Origin: an uncultured Eubacteriales bacterium
Lineage (GTDB): Bacteria; Bacillota; Clostridia; Lachnospirales; CAG-274
DNA: 11,080 bases
Assembly: GCA_905201505.1 (NCBI GenBank)
Contig: CAJKOJ010000064.1
Location: 1-11,080 of the forward strand
Direction of reading: 5' to 3'
Shown here: positions 1 through 4,981 of the stretch, in pieces
How positions within the stretch are numbered: the first letter of the stretch is position 1
Layout of the letters: each line of letters begins with the position of its first letter
The notes under the pieces: generated by a model
Told to the model about the DNA's origin: nothing
Databases searched by the model: none
The model's input: the letters and a program-made list of their open reading frames with translations, nothing else
Made by a program: the position numbers and the translations under genes

Positions 1-56
1 ATATAGGCGGGGCGGGTAAATGCCTGCTTAATTTTATAAAGTATTATAAAATAAGA
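1..56. other. Left edge, no gene seen
   Basis: This short stretch has no supportable coding sequence. It includes a locally GC-rich patch (about positions 6-27), unusual against the AT-rich surroundings. The patch could fold into a weak hairpin of about 6 bp, including two G-U pairs (11-16 with 23-28), followed by a T-rich tail. That would fit the end of a plus-strand gene lying outside the window, but the stem is too weak to call a terminator. Confidence 0.3.
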
Positions 57-91
57 AAATCAGCTGTTACTAATAAAGTAACAGCTGATTT
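57..91 (-). terminator. Rho-independent terminator of spo0A
   Basis: A perfect 14-bp inverted repeat (57-70 with 78-91) has a 7-nt loop. It begins 4 nt past the spo0A stop codon in the minus-strand sense. Reading on along the minus strand, the stem is followed by a T-rich tract (ATTTTCTTATTTTATA). Position and structure fit an intrinsic terminator for the spo0A transcript. The stem itself is symmetric, but the T-tract is better on the minus side. Confidence 0.85.
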
Positions 92-94
92 ATA

Positions 95-883
95 TTAGGA
101 TGCTTTTATTTCAAGTCTTAATCTGTCTGCAATAAGTGCAATAAATTCGCTGTTTGTCGGCTTACCTTTATTATTTGAAACAGTATAGCCAAAGAGTGAA
201 TCAATTGCATCTACTTTGCCTCTGCTCCATGCAACTTCAATAGCATGTCTTATTGCTCTTTCAACTCTGCTTGGTGTTGTGTTACATTTTTTTGCAATAG
301 CAGGGTAAAGTTCCTTTGTAATATAATTAAGTACATCAATATCATTAATTGCCATAATTATTGCTTCTCGCATATAATGATAGCCTCTTATATGAGCAGG
401 TACACCTACTTCGTGAAGAATATTTGTAACTCTAGTTTCCAAATCAATATCACTGCGGTTACTGTAACAAACACCTGTATTTAAAACTCCCTTTTTAGTT
501 ACGGGTTCTCTTAACTGTCTAATTCTTGATACAAGAAGTTCCATATCAAAAGGTTTTGCAATGTAATATTTAGCACCTAATGTAAATGCCTTTTGTGTAA
601 TTTCTTCTCCTGTAATTGCAGTAAGCATTATACACATTGTGTTTTTTGCTTTATTTTCCCTATTAAGTTTTTCAAGAACACCAATTCCGTCAAGTTTTGG
701 CATAATACCGTCAATAAGTGCAATATCAGGAGTTTCAGTTACTATTTTGTCATAGGCTTCCTGTCCGTCGTGAGCGATACTCACAATTTCCATATCGTCC
801 TGTTTCTCAATATAATTACTCAGACAATCACAAAAGTCCTTATTGTCATCAGCAATTAATACAGTTAATTTTTCGTTGTTCAT
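95..883 (-). CDS. spo0A: Spo0A, sporulation master response regulator
   Basis: This 262-residue protein has the full Spo0A architecture. The N-terminal receiver domain (about 5-125) shows the acidic pair D12/D13, the phospho-acceptor D58 (in LIDGIMP), the switch threonine T88 and K110 in the AKPF motif. After a short linker, the C-terminal DNA-binding domain (about 145-262) carries the family signatures GYHYMREAI and TPSRVERAIRHAIEVAW. When phosphorylated by the sporulation phosphorelay or by orphan kinases, Spo0A dimerises and binds 0A boxes to switch on early sporulation genes and repress vegetative ones. The ATG at 881-883 follows AGGAGG at a good distance. A sigma-A-type promoter lies at 960-988 and a terminator at 57-91, so the gene can be transcribed alone. 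It lies downstream of the CYTH gene on the same strand with no terminator between. The gene looks intact, and identification is secure. Confidence 0.98.
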   Translation of the reverse strand: MNNEKLTVLIADDNKDFCDCLSNYIEKQDDMEIVSIAHDGQEAYDKIVTETPDIALIDGIMPKLDGIGVLEKLNRENKAKNTMCIMLTAITGEEITQKAFTLGAKYYIAKPFDMELLVSRIRQLREPVTKKGVLNTGVCYSNRSDIDLETRVTNILHEVGVPAHIRGYHYMREAIIMAINDIDVLNYITKELYPAIAKKCNTTPSRVERAIRHAIEVAWSRGKVDAIDSLFGYTVSNNKGKPTNSEFIALIADRLRLEIKAS

Positions 884-935
884 TTTTTGATCCTCCTATT
901 TTCTAAAAAAAATATTTTTATATTGTTGGTAAAAA

Positions 936-950
936 TGGTAATATTTACCA
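936..950 (-). promoter_or_regulatory. Operator-like palindrome in the spo0A leader
   Basis: TGGTAA and TTACCA form a perfect 6-bp inverted repeat around a 3-nt centre. On the minus strand it starts only about 10 nt downstream of the spo0A -10 element, so it covers roughly +3 to +17. A further TGGTAA-like half site (TTGGTAA, 925-931) lies beside it. That position suits a repressor roadblock or a small leader hairpin. No known regulator is recognised for this motif. Confidence 0.35.
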
Positions 951-959
951 GATAAAGAT

Positions 960-988
960 ATTATAATACTATTTCTTAGAAAATGCAA
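960..988 (-). promoter_or_regulatory. Sigma-A-type promoter of spo0A
   Basis: Read on the minus strand, there is a -35 TTGCAT (983-988), a 17-bp spacer and a perfect -10 TATAAT (960-965). The start point would be near 953, giving a leader of about 70 nt before the spo0A ATG. The element lies between the CYTH stop codon and spo0A, so spo0A need not rely on readthrough. No convincing sigma-H element was found. Confidence 0.8.
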
Positions 989-998
989 GAGAAATTTA

Positions 999-1475
999 TT
1001 AATTTTTTGCAGGTTTACCAAATTTTGCCAATGAAGAGTTGCTGTAACGGCTATCTTGTGTCACTTCTTGTCCAAACCAGTCGGGAATATCAAACATTAT
1101 GGCATCTTTTGTAGAATTAAATTCTACCTCTACATTCATAAAGCCTGACAGAAAACCTTTGTATATATCAAGTTCTGCTATTAATCCGCTGTCAAGGGGA
1201 ATAATATATCTTATTTTTTCAATAGTATTTCCTTCAACCTTCAGCCATAGCTGTTCAAATTGTTCTTTTTTAAGCTCAAGCTCATATTCTTGTTTTTTCA
1301 TAAGACCTGAACTTTTAACAGTAAGAATATATTTTTCATCTTGACGGCGTAATCTAATTGTAGGATTTGTGGAAATATATCCCTGTTTTATTTCATAATG
1401 TTTAAAGTTTTCTAAATTTTCAGGTAAATTTTTTATTAAGAATTTTCTTTCTATTTCATAATTAATATTTTTCAT
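999..1475 (-). CDS. CYTH-domain (triphosphate tunnel) protein
   Basis: With the chosen start, this 158-residue protein is a single CYTH domain. It opens with the hallmark ExExK motif (E7-I8-E9-R10-K11). Charged pairs that would line the tunnel follow: IRLRR (40-44), LTVK (51-54), ELEL (65-68), EKIR (86-89), AELD (100-103) and EVEF (116-119), with a C-terminal SLAKFG. CYTH proteins bind triphosphate groups with divalent metal. From memory, small bacterial members such as those from Clostridium thermocellum and Nitrosomonas europaea are inorganic triphosphatases, while others are adenylate cyclases or thiamine triphosphatases. Tripolyphosphatase is therefore the best guess, but the substrate is not decided by sequence. 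A GTG at 1484 is in frame, but it abuts the AAGGGTG ribosome site; the ATG at 1475 sits 6 nt after that site and is preferred. The gene is followed on the same strand by spo0A. Confidence 0.88.
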   Translation of the reverse strand: MKNINYEIERKFLIKNLPENLENFKHYEIKQGYISTNPTIRLRRQDEKYILTVKSSGLMKKQEYELELKKEQFEQLWLKVEGNTIEKIRYIIPLDSGLIAELDIYKGFLSGFMNVEVEFNSTKDAIMFDIPDWFGQEVTQDSRYSNSSLAKFGKPAKN

Positions 1476-1547
1476 TTGCGTCACCCTTGAATTAATATTT
1501 ATATTTTAGTATAATTAATATAATGAAAGAACTAGTATAATTTAAAC

Positions 1548-1575
1548 TTGTCTTTATATTAGTATAGCACATAAT
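1548..1575 (+). promoter_or_regulatory. Possible promoter of the DJ-1 family gene
   Basis: There is a -35-like TTGTCT (1548-1553), a 16-bp spacer and a -10-like CATAAT (1570-1575). The start point would be near 1582, only about 20 nt before the ATG and just upstream of the ribosome site GGGAGG. The DNA is AT-rich and several alternative registers exist, so the exact elements are uncertain. The divergent CYTH gene implies that some promoter must lie here. Confidence 0.45.
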
Positions 1576-1600
1576 TATTAAAATTGGGAGGTTTTTGTAT

Positions 1601-2146
1601 ATGGTAGTAATATTTTTAGCAAATGGGTGTGAAGAAGTTGAAGCACTTACGCAGATTGATGTTTTAAGAAGGGCAGGTATTGATGCACAGGGAGTTTCAA
1701 TTACAAATGAAAAAGTTATAAAAGGTGCTCATGGGATTGATTTTATGGCTGACTGTACCATATATGACATAGACTTTGATAAAGTGGAAATGGTTGTGCT
1801 CCCAGGAGGTCTTGCAGGCAGAAATAATCTTATGGCGAGCAAAGAAACTGTGACTGTATGCAAGAAGTTTAATGAGCTTGGAAAATTTGTGACTGCAATT
1901 TGTGCTTCTCCAAGTATATTGGGTGAAAACGGAATACTTGAGGGTAAAAGAGCAGCCTGCTATCCGGGCTTTGAAAAGCAGTGTCATGGTGCTGAAATTA
2001 CAGCAGATGAAAAGGTAGTAAGAGACGGGAATATAATTACCTCAAGAGGTCCTGCTACTGCAATGGATTTTGCAATAGAGCTTGTAAGAGCAATAGCAGG
2101 AGATAGAATTGCTGATAAAACAGCTGAGGGATTATTGATTAAATAA
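1601..2146 (+). CDS. DJ-1/PfpI family protein
   Basis: This 181-residue protein aligns along its length with the DJ-1/ThiJ/PfpI superfamily. The conserved glutamate falls in GCEEVEAL (E14) and the nucleophile-elbow cysteine in AICASP (C101). The glycine-rich VLPGG strand (about 66-70) and the CYPGFE segment after the elbow also match. Length is typical of the single-domain DJ-1/YajL branch. Family members protect against carbonyl and oxidative stress; glyoxalase, deglycase and chaperone activities have been reported and the physiological reaction is debated, so only the family is called. The ATG at 1601 lies 9 nt after GGGAGG; an in-frame TTG at 1595 is only 3 nt from that site and is less likely. 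The gene diverges from the CYTH gene, and its last 8 nt overlap the end of the convergent gene at 2139, with no terminator visible between them. Confidence 0.92.
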   Translation: MVVIFLANGCEEVEALTQIDVLRRAGIDAQGVSITNEKVIKGAHGIDFMADCTIYDIDFDKVEMVVLPGGLAGRNNLMASKETVTVCKKFNELGKFVTAICASPSILGENGILEGKRAACYPGFEKQCHGAEITADEKVVRDGNIITSRGPATAMDFAIELVRAIAGDRIADKTAEGLLIK

Positions 2147-2531
2147 GTTTAAACAATGCAGAAAGATTTTCTTCTGATATTTCTGTAATATGTAATTTAT
2201 CAAAGGCTTTTTGTACCTTTTCTTTATCTATACTATATATATATGCAATATCTTTTGGAGAATAGGTATTGCTGTTATAATAGCTGAGGGACTTTTTAAA
2301 TATTTTACAAATGTAACTGCTGCCGTTCAGCATAATAGTAGGTATAATATCAGAAGTAAGATTATTAATATGCTTTGAGCTAAGTATAACTTTTATTTCA
2401 CTTGGTGTAATATGGAGAAGGTTACTTAATTCATTTATATCCACGTTGTTGTAATGTGCCTTTATAATAAGGTCAAGAGCTTTGAGCGTTGGGCATATTT
2501 CATTGTGGTAAACATTAAAAAAACTATTCAT
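2139..2531 (-). CDS. Unrecognised protein with two HTH-like segments
   Basis: This 130-residue protein is not one I recognise. The sequence suggests two helix-turn-helix-like segments of similar pattern about 60 residues apart: residues 31-55 (INELSNLLHITPSEIKVIL core) and residues 91-115 (PKDIAYIYSIDKEKVQKAF core). Both end in the dipeptide HI and share their hydrophobic spacing. No membrane segment or signal peptide is evident. The ATG at 2531 follows AAGGAG at 7 nt, a sound ribosome site. The gene is transcribed away from the 2652-3170 gene, with a 16-bp palindrome in the shared upstream region, so an autoregulated DNA-binding protein is a reasonable inference. Its stop codon lies inside the 3' end of the DJ-1 gene, overlapping it by 8 nt on the opposite strand. 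DNA-binding function is inferred only from the residue pattern. Confidence 0.7.
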   Translation of the reverse strand: MNSFFNVYHNEICPTLKALDLIIKAHYNNVDINELSNLLHITPSEIKVILSSKHINNLTSDIIPTIMLNGSSYICKIFKKSLSYYNSNTYSPKDIAYIYSIDKEKVQKAFDKLHITEISEENLSALFKLI

Positions 2532-2566
2532 AGTGTCACTCCTTGTAGTCTTATGTAATTAGATAT

Positions 2567-2582
2567 AAGGTTATATTACCTT
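2567..2582. promoter_or_regulatory. 16-bp palindrome between divergent genes
   Basis: AAGGTTATATTACCTT is a palindrome with a single mismatched pair. It lies in the 120-bp region between the HTH-like gene (minus) and the 2652 gene (plus), directly against the -35 element of the proposed plus-strand promoter. This is the expected geometry for an operator controlling one or both genes. The protein that binds it is unknown; the adjacent HTH-like product is the obvious candidate. Confidence 0.45.
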
Positions 2583-2610
2583 TGATAATATAAGTATAGT
2601 GAGTGATATT
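2582..2610 (+). promoter_or_regulatory. Likely promoter of the 2652-3170 gene
   Basis: There is a -35 TTGATA (2582-2587, five of six consensus bases), a 17-bp spacer and a -10 GATATT (2605-2610, four of six). The start point would be near 2617, giving a leader of about 35 nt. The -35 shares its first base with the preceding palindrome, so a bound repressor would block it. Confidence 0.55.
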
Positions 2611-2651
2611 TTAAAAGTCTAGTTGTAAATAATGGAATTGGAGTGTTAATT

Positions 2652-3170
2652 GTGAATGCATTGCAGAAATATTTTGATTACAGACAGGCATTAATTGACC
2701 AGTATGTAAAAGGAGATATGACTAAAAAGGAATACCTGAACAGAAATCTGGATGCTGTGCTGGCATTAAAGGATGAACCTTTTAAAAGAGTTGATACTGT
2801 TGAAAAGGGGTTATTTAATTATCAGTTTTTTAATGCTCTTGCTAAGGACGCCTGTATGGAGGCAAAGAAGTATGCAAATAAGGAGTATTGTTATATATAC
2901 ACTGAACAAATTGACTATTACTATGACAGAAAAGACGGAGCAACAATGAGAATACTTGAATTGTTGGATTTCAGAGGAGTAGAGGCATATTTTATAAAAG
3001 TAAAAAGCAAGGAGCTTAAAAACAAACTTTTTGAAATAATACTTAATGATAATGGTATGATTCTACATTCCACTTCTGAATCAATTTTAAATCGTCTTAA
3101 AAAAGAAAATTGTTTTAGTGATGGAATAAGAAAATCTGTTATAGACGGATACATTAATAATAAATATTAA
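2652..3170 (+). CDS. Conserved-looking protein of unknown function
   Basis: This is a 172-residue soluble protein with no signal peptide, no membrane segment and no enzyme motif I can name. It is rich in charged and aromatic residues. The N-terminal part (FDYRQALIDQYVKGDMTKKEYL, about 8-29) looks helical, and the centre holds a tyrosine-rich stretch (about 76-90, including YIYTEQIDYYYD). I have a recollection of a clostridial family of this type, possibly catalogued as DUF6648, but cannot verify it. The GTG at 2652 is chosen because GGAG (2640-2643) lies 8 nt upstream; the in-frame GTG at 2643 overlaps that site. It has a plausible promoter at 2582-2610 and ends at the bidirectional terminator 3174-3214, so it appears monocistronic. 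Divergent from the HTH-like gene, it may be that gene's regulatory target. Confidence 0.8.
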   Translation: MNALQKYFDYRQALIDQYVKGDMTKKEYLNRNLDAVLALKDEPFKRVDTVEKGLFNYQFFNALAKDACMEAKKYANKEYCYIYTEQIDYYYDRKDGATMRILELLDFRGVEAYFIKVKSKELKNKLFEIILNDNGMILHSTSESILNRLKKENCFSDGIRKSVIDGYINNKY

Positions 3171-3173
3171 TAC

Positions 3174-3214
3174 TATAAAAACTGATACTTTTTTAAAAGG
3201 TATCAGTTTTTATA
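3174..3214. terminator. Bidirectional Rho-independent terminator
   Basis: AAAAACTGATAC (3177-3188) pairs perfectly with GTATCAGTTTTT (3200-3211), extendable by about 3 bp outward and by further A-T pairs inward. T-runs in the stem flanks serve both directions. It lies 3 nt past the stop of the plus-strand gene and 3 nt past the stop of the minus-strand exporter gene, so it can end both convergent transcripts. Confidence 0.9.
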
Positions 3215-3217
3215 TAG

Positions 3218-3655
3218 TTACTTTTTTTCTTTAAGTTTATAAATAATTTTTGTCATAGAAGAAATTATCATTATTCCGGCAGCAATAGAACTTGCCATAA
3301 ATATTGTTTCTTTACCATATAATATAAAATTGAGCCACTCACCTTTTATGGCACTGCTTGTGGTAAAATACAGGTACCCTCCAGGAATAAGTATTATAAT
3401 ATTTGGAACAAGAAAAGTAGTTGTAGGAGTTTTTATAATTCTTGCAGCAAGTTCAGTATACGCTGATAAAAACATAGTTGCTATAAAGCATTGAAGTACA
3501 GCATTATTTAAAAACATTAACAATATATAAAGGCTCCAGCCAGCAATGCCCCCTATAAAAGGAATAAGAAGTCTTTTGCCTTTTACATTATAGAGCATTG
3601 CAAAGCCTAGAGAAGAGATGCCGGCAGTAAATATTTGAACTAAGTTATGTGTCAT
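3218..3655 (-). CDS. ThrE-type exporter, small membrane subunit
   Basis: This is a 145-residue membrane protein with about five hydrophobic segments (roughly 5-22, 28-48, 53-70, 82-98, 117-135). The signature region IIKTPTTTFLVPNIIILIPGG (about 73-93) matches the C-terminal half of threonine/serine exporters (ThrE_2, YjjB-like). In actinobacterial ThrE the two halves are one chain; here and in many other bacteria they are separate genes. The product probably pairs with the 252-residue subunit encoded just upstream to export threonine, serine or related small molecules across the cytoplasmic membrane. From memory, the YjjP/YjjB pair in enteric bacteria is linked to succinate export, so the substrate is open. 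The ATG overlaps the stop codon of the upstream gene in the sequence ATGA, which implies translational coupling and equal synthesis. The terminator at 3174-3214 ends the operon. Confidence 0.88.
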   Translation of the reverse strand: MTHNLVQIFTAGISSLGFAMLYNVKGKRLLIPFIGGIAGWSLYILLMFLNNAVLQCFIATMFLSAYTELAARIIKTPTTTFLVPNIIILIPGGYLYFTTSSAIKGEWLNFILYGKETIFMASSIAAGIMIISSMTKIIYKLKEKK

Positions 3656-4410
3656 AATATTAATCCTCCGAAATATACTGTTGCTATAACAAATCCTATT
3701 GCCACGGCGGCAGCTTTTATTATACTTTCTGCAAATCTTAAAACTCCTGACATTGTATCCCCGCTTATCATATCTCTTATTGAATTTGTAATTGTAACAC
3801 CGGGTATCATAAGCATAATGTTGCCGGTTACTATATTATCCAAATCATTGCCAAAGCCAATTTTAACTGAAATAACAGCTAATGAGCCAATTATAAAGGC
3901 AATTATCATTGTAAGAAGAGTTATGTTGGCACCAATATATTCTGACTTATTAATAAGCAAGCACATTATTATACCTAATACTCCAGAAACAATTCCATCA
4001 AAGATATAACCGCCGAAATATATTGTAAGAGAAGAAGCAATTAGAGCATATATTATGCAATAAATCCCGAATGAATATTTGCGGCTGTTAATAATATTGG
4101 AGTAACAGCTTTCTATATATGGCAGAGGGGGATGTTGGCTGCATATTTCTCTTGAAAGGCTATTGAGCTTGTCCAGCCTGTCAAGATTTGTGTTATAATT
4201 AAGTATTCTTTTTGTTTGAGTATATATATCATCTTTAACTTTTATTGTTGTTACGATGCTTGATGTAATTGTAAATACATCTACTTCTGTTACATCATAA
4301 GCATAACATATTCTTGTTATTGTGTCTTCAACACGGCTTACTTCTGCTCCGCAGATAAGCATTTCTTTGCCAATATTCATAACTGTATCCAGAAGTTTTT
4401 TGTAATCCAA
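3652..4410 (-). CDS. ThrE-type exporter, large subunit
   Basis: This 252-residue protein matches the N-terminal half of ThrE (DUF1212, YjjP-like). A cytoplasmic domain of about 110 residues carries the conserved GAEVSRVEDT motif (21-30). Hydrophobic segments follow (about 113-133, 136-154, 160-182, 194-208, 228-250), with the family motif MIPGVTITNSIRDMISGD (201-218) and a following SGVLRFAE. It should form the exporter with the co-transcribed 145-residue subunit. The start is a TTG at 4410: an in-frame stop lies directly upstream, GGGGTG sits 7 nt before it, and the next Met (residue 11) lacks a ribosome site and would cut into the conserved N-terminal helix. A TTG start may hold expression low. 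A good promoter lies at 4447-4475. Confidence 0.9.
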   Translation of the reverse strand: MDYKKLLDTVMNIGKEMLICGAEVSRVEDTITRICYAYDVTEVDVFTITSSIVTTIKVKDDIYTQTKRILNYNTNLDRLDKLNSLSREICSQHPPLPYIESCYSNIINSRKYSFGIYCIIYALIASSLTIYFGGYIFDGIVSGVLGIIMCLLINKSEYIGANITLLTMIIAFIIGSLAVISVKIGFGNDLDNIVTGNIMLMIPGVTITNSIRDMISGDTMSGVLRFAESIIKAAAVAIGFVIATVYFGGLIL

Positions 4411-4446
4411 TTAATATCACCCCATAAATTTCAATAATTTTAAATC

Positions 4447-4475
4447 AGTATAACACTTAAAATAAAATAAAACAA
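4447..4475 (-). promoter_or_regulatory. Promoter of the split exporter operon
   Basis: On the minus strand there is a -35 TTGTTT (4470-4475), a 17-bp spacer and a -10 TATACT (4447-4452, five of six). The start point would be near 4440, about 30 nt before the TTG start codon. No other promoter is needed for the coupled pair. Confidence 0.7.
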
Positions 4476-4514
4476 GATAGTATAAATGCTAAATTTTTGT
4501 AAAGAATAATGTAA

Positions 4515-4569
4515 TATGGTTTATTTAAGTGAAAATTAATAACCATAATATTTTAAAAATTATATGGTT
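4515..4569. repeat. Three TATGGTT units in alternating orientation
   Basis: TATGGTT occurs at 4515-4521 and 4563-4569, with its exact reverse complement AACCATA at 4541-4547 between them. The central unit could pair with either outer one, so the two 7-bp stems exclude each other. The last copy touches the -35 of the proposed DUF503 gene promoter, which suggests binding sites for a regulator more than an RNA switch, since most of the array lies upstream of the likely start point. Confidence 0.4.
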
Positions 4570-4596
4570 GCAAGTTTTGTATCTATATTATAAAAT
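4568..4596 (+). promoter_or_regulatory. Possible promoter of the DUF503 gene
   Basis: There is a -35 TTGCAA (4568-4573), a 17-bp spacer and a -10 TAAAAT (4591-4596, five of six). The start point would be near 4603, giving a leader of about 20 nt. An alternative -10, TATAAA at 4589-4594, has only a 15-bp spacer. Confidence 0.5.
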
Positions 4597-4623
4597 AATA
4601 GTAAGTCAATAGGAGGTGTGTGT

Positions 4624-4905
4624 ATGATAATAGGAAGCTGTACTATATATTTGACTGCTGAATGGTGTAATTCTCTTAAAGAAAAGAGAATGGTTGTAAA
4701 AAGTATAATTGAAAGAGCAAAGCATAAATTTAATATATCTATTGCAGAAGTTGATAAACAGGATATTCATAAATCTATTGTAATTGGTTTTGCATGTGTT
4801 ACAAATGAAGTAAGACACGCTGATGAAATCATAGAAAATGTGCTGAATTACATAGAGAAAAATACTGATGCGGTTATTGATGATGTAGAAAGGGAAATTT
4901 TTTGA
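4624..4905 (+). CDS. DUF503 family protein (YlxP-like)
   Basis: This 93-residue protein carries the DUF503 signature: SLKEKRMVVKSI (17-28), then KFNISIAEVDKQD (35-47) and IGFACVTNE (54-62), with an acidic C-terminal helix. The family is small and cytoplasmic. In Bacillus its member YlxP sits with nusA, infB and rbfA, so a role near ribosome maturation or translation is suspected but unproven. Here it stands directly upstream of tig instead. The ATG at 4624 is preferred to the in-frame GTG at 4618 because AGGAGG (4611-4616) is 7 nt from the ATG and only 1 nt from the GTG. The stop lies 76 nt before the tig start with no terminator between, so readthrough into tig is likely in addition to tig's own promoter. 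Confidence 0.9.
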   Translation: MIIGSCTIYLTAEWCNSLKEKRMVVKSIIERAKHKFNISIAEVDKQDIHKSIVIGFACVTNEVRHADEIIENVLNYIEKNTDAVIDDVEREIF

Positions 4906-4914
4906 AATTAGGGC

Positions 4915-4943
4915 TAGATTTTTGAAACTTGCTGTGATATAAT
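4915..4943 (+). promoter_or_regulatory. Extended -10 promoter of tig
   Basis: TGATATAAT (4935-4943) contains a perfect TATAAT preceded by the extended -10 dinucleotide TG one base upstream. The matching -35 position (TAGATT, 4915-4920, 17-bp spacer) is weak, as is usual for extended -10 promoters. The start point would be near 4950, about 30 nt ahead of the tig ATG. Confidence 0.7.
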
Positions 4944-4981
4944 GTTAAGAAGTGCAATTATGATTTAAGGAGGATATATTA

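Noticed and set aside
11..35. Weak hairpin as a plus-strand terminator at the left edge
   Set aside because: The stem is about 6 bp with two G-U pairs and the T-tail is interrupted; too weak without knowledge of the gene to the left.
4899..4927. Direct repeat TTTTTGAAA before tig
   Set aside because: Two short AT-rich copies about 21 bp apart with no relation to the promoter; chance is the simplest explanation.
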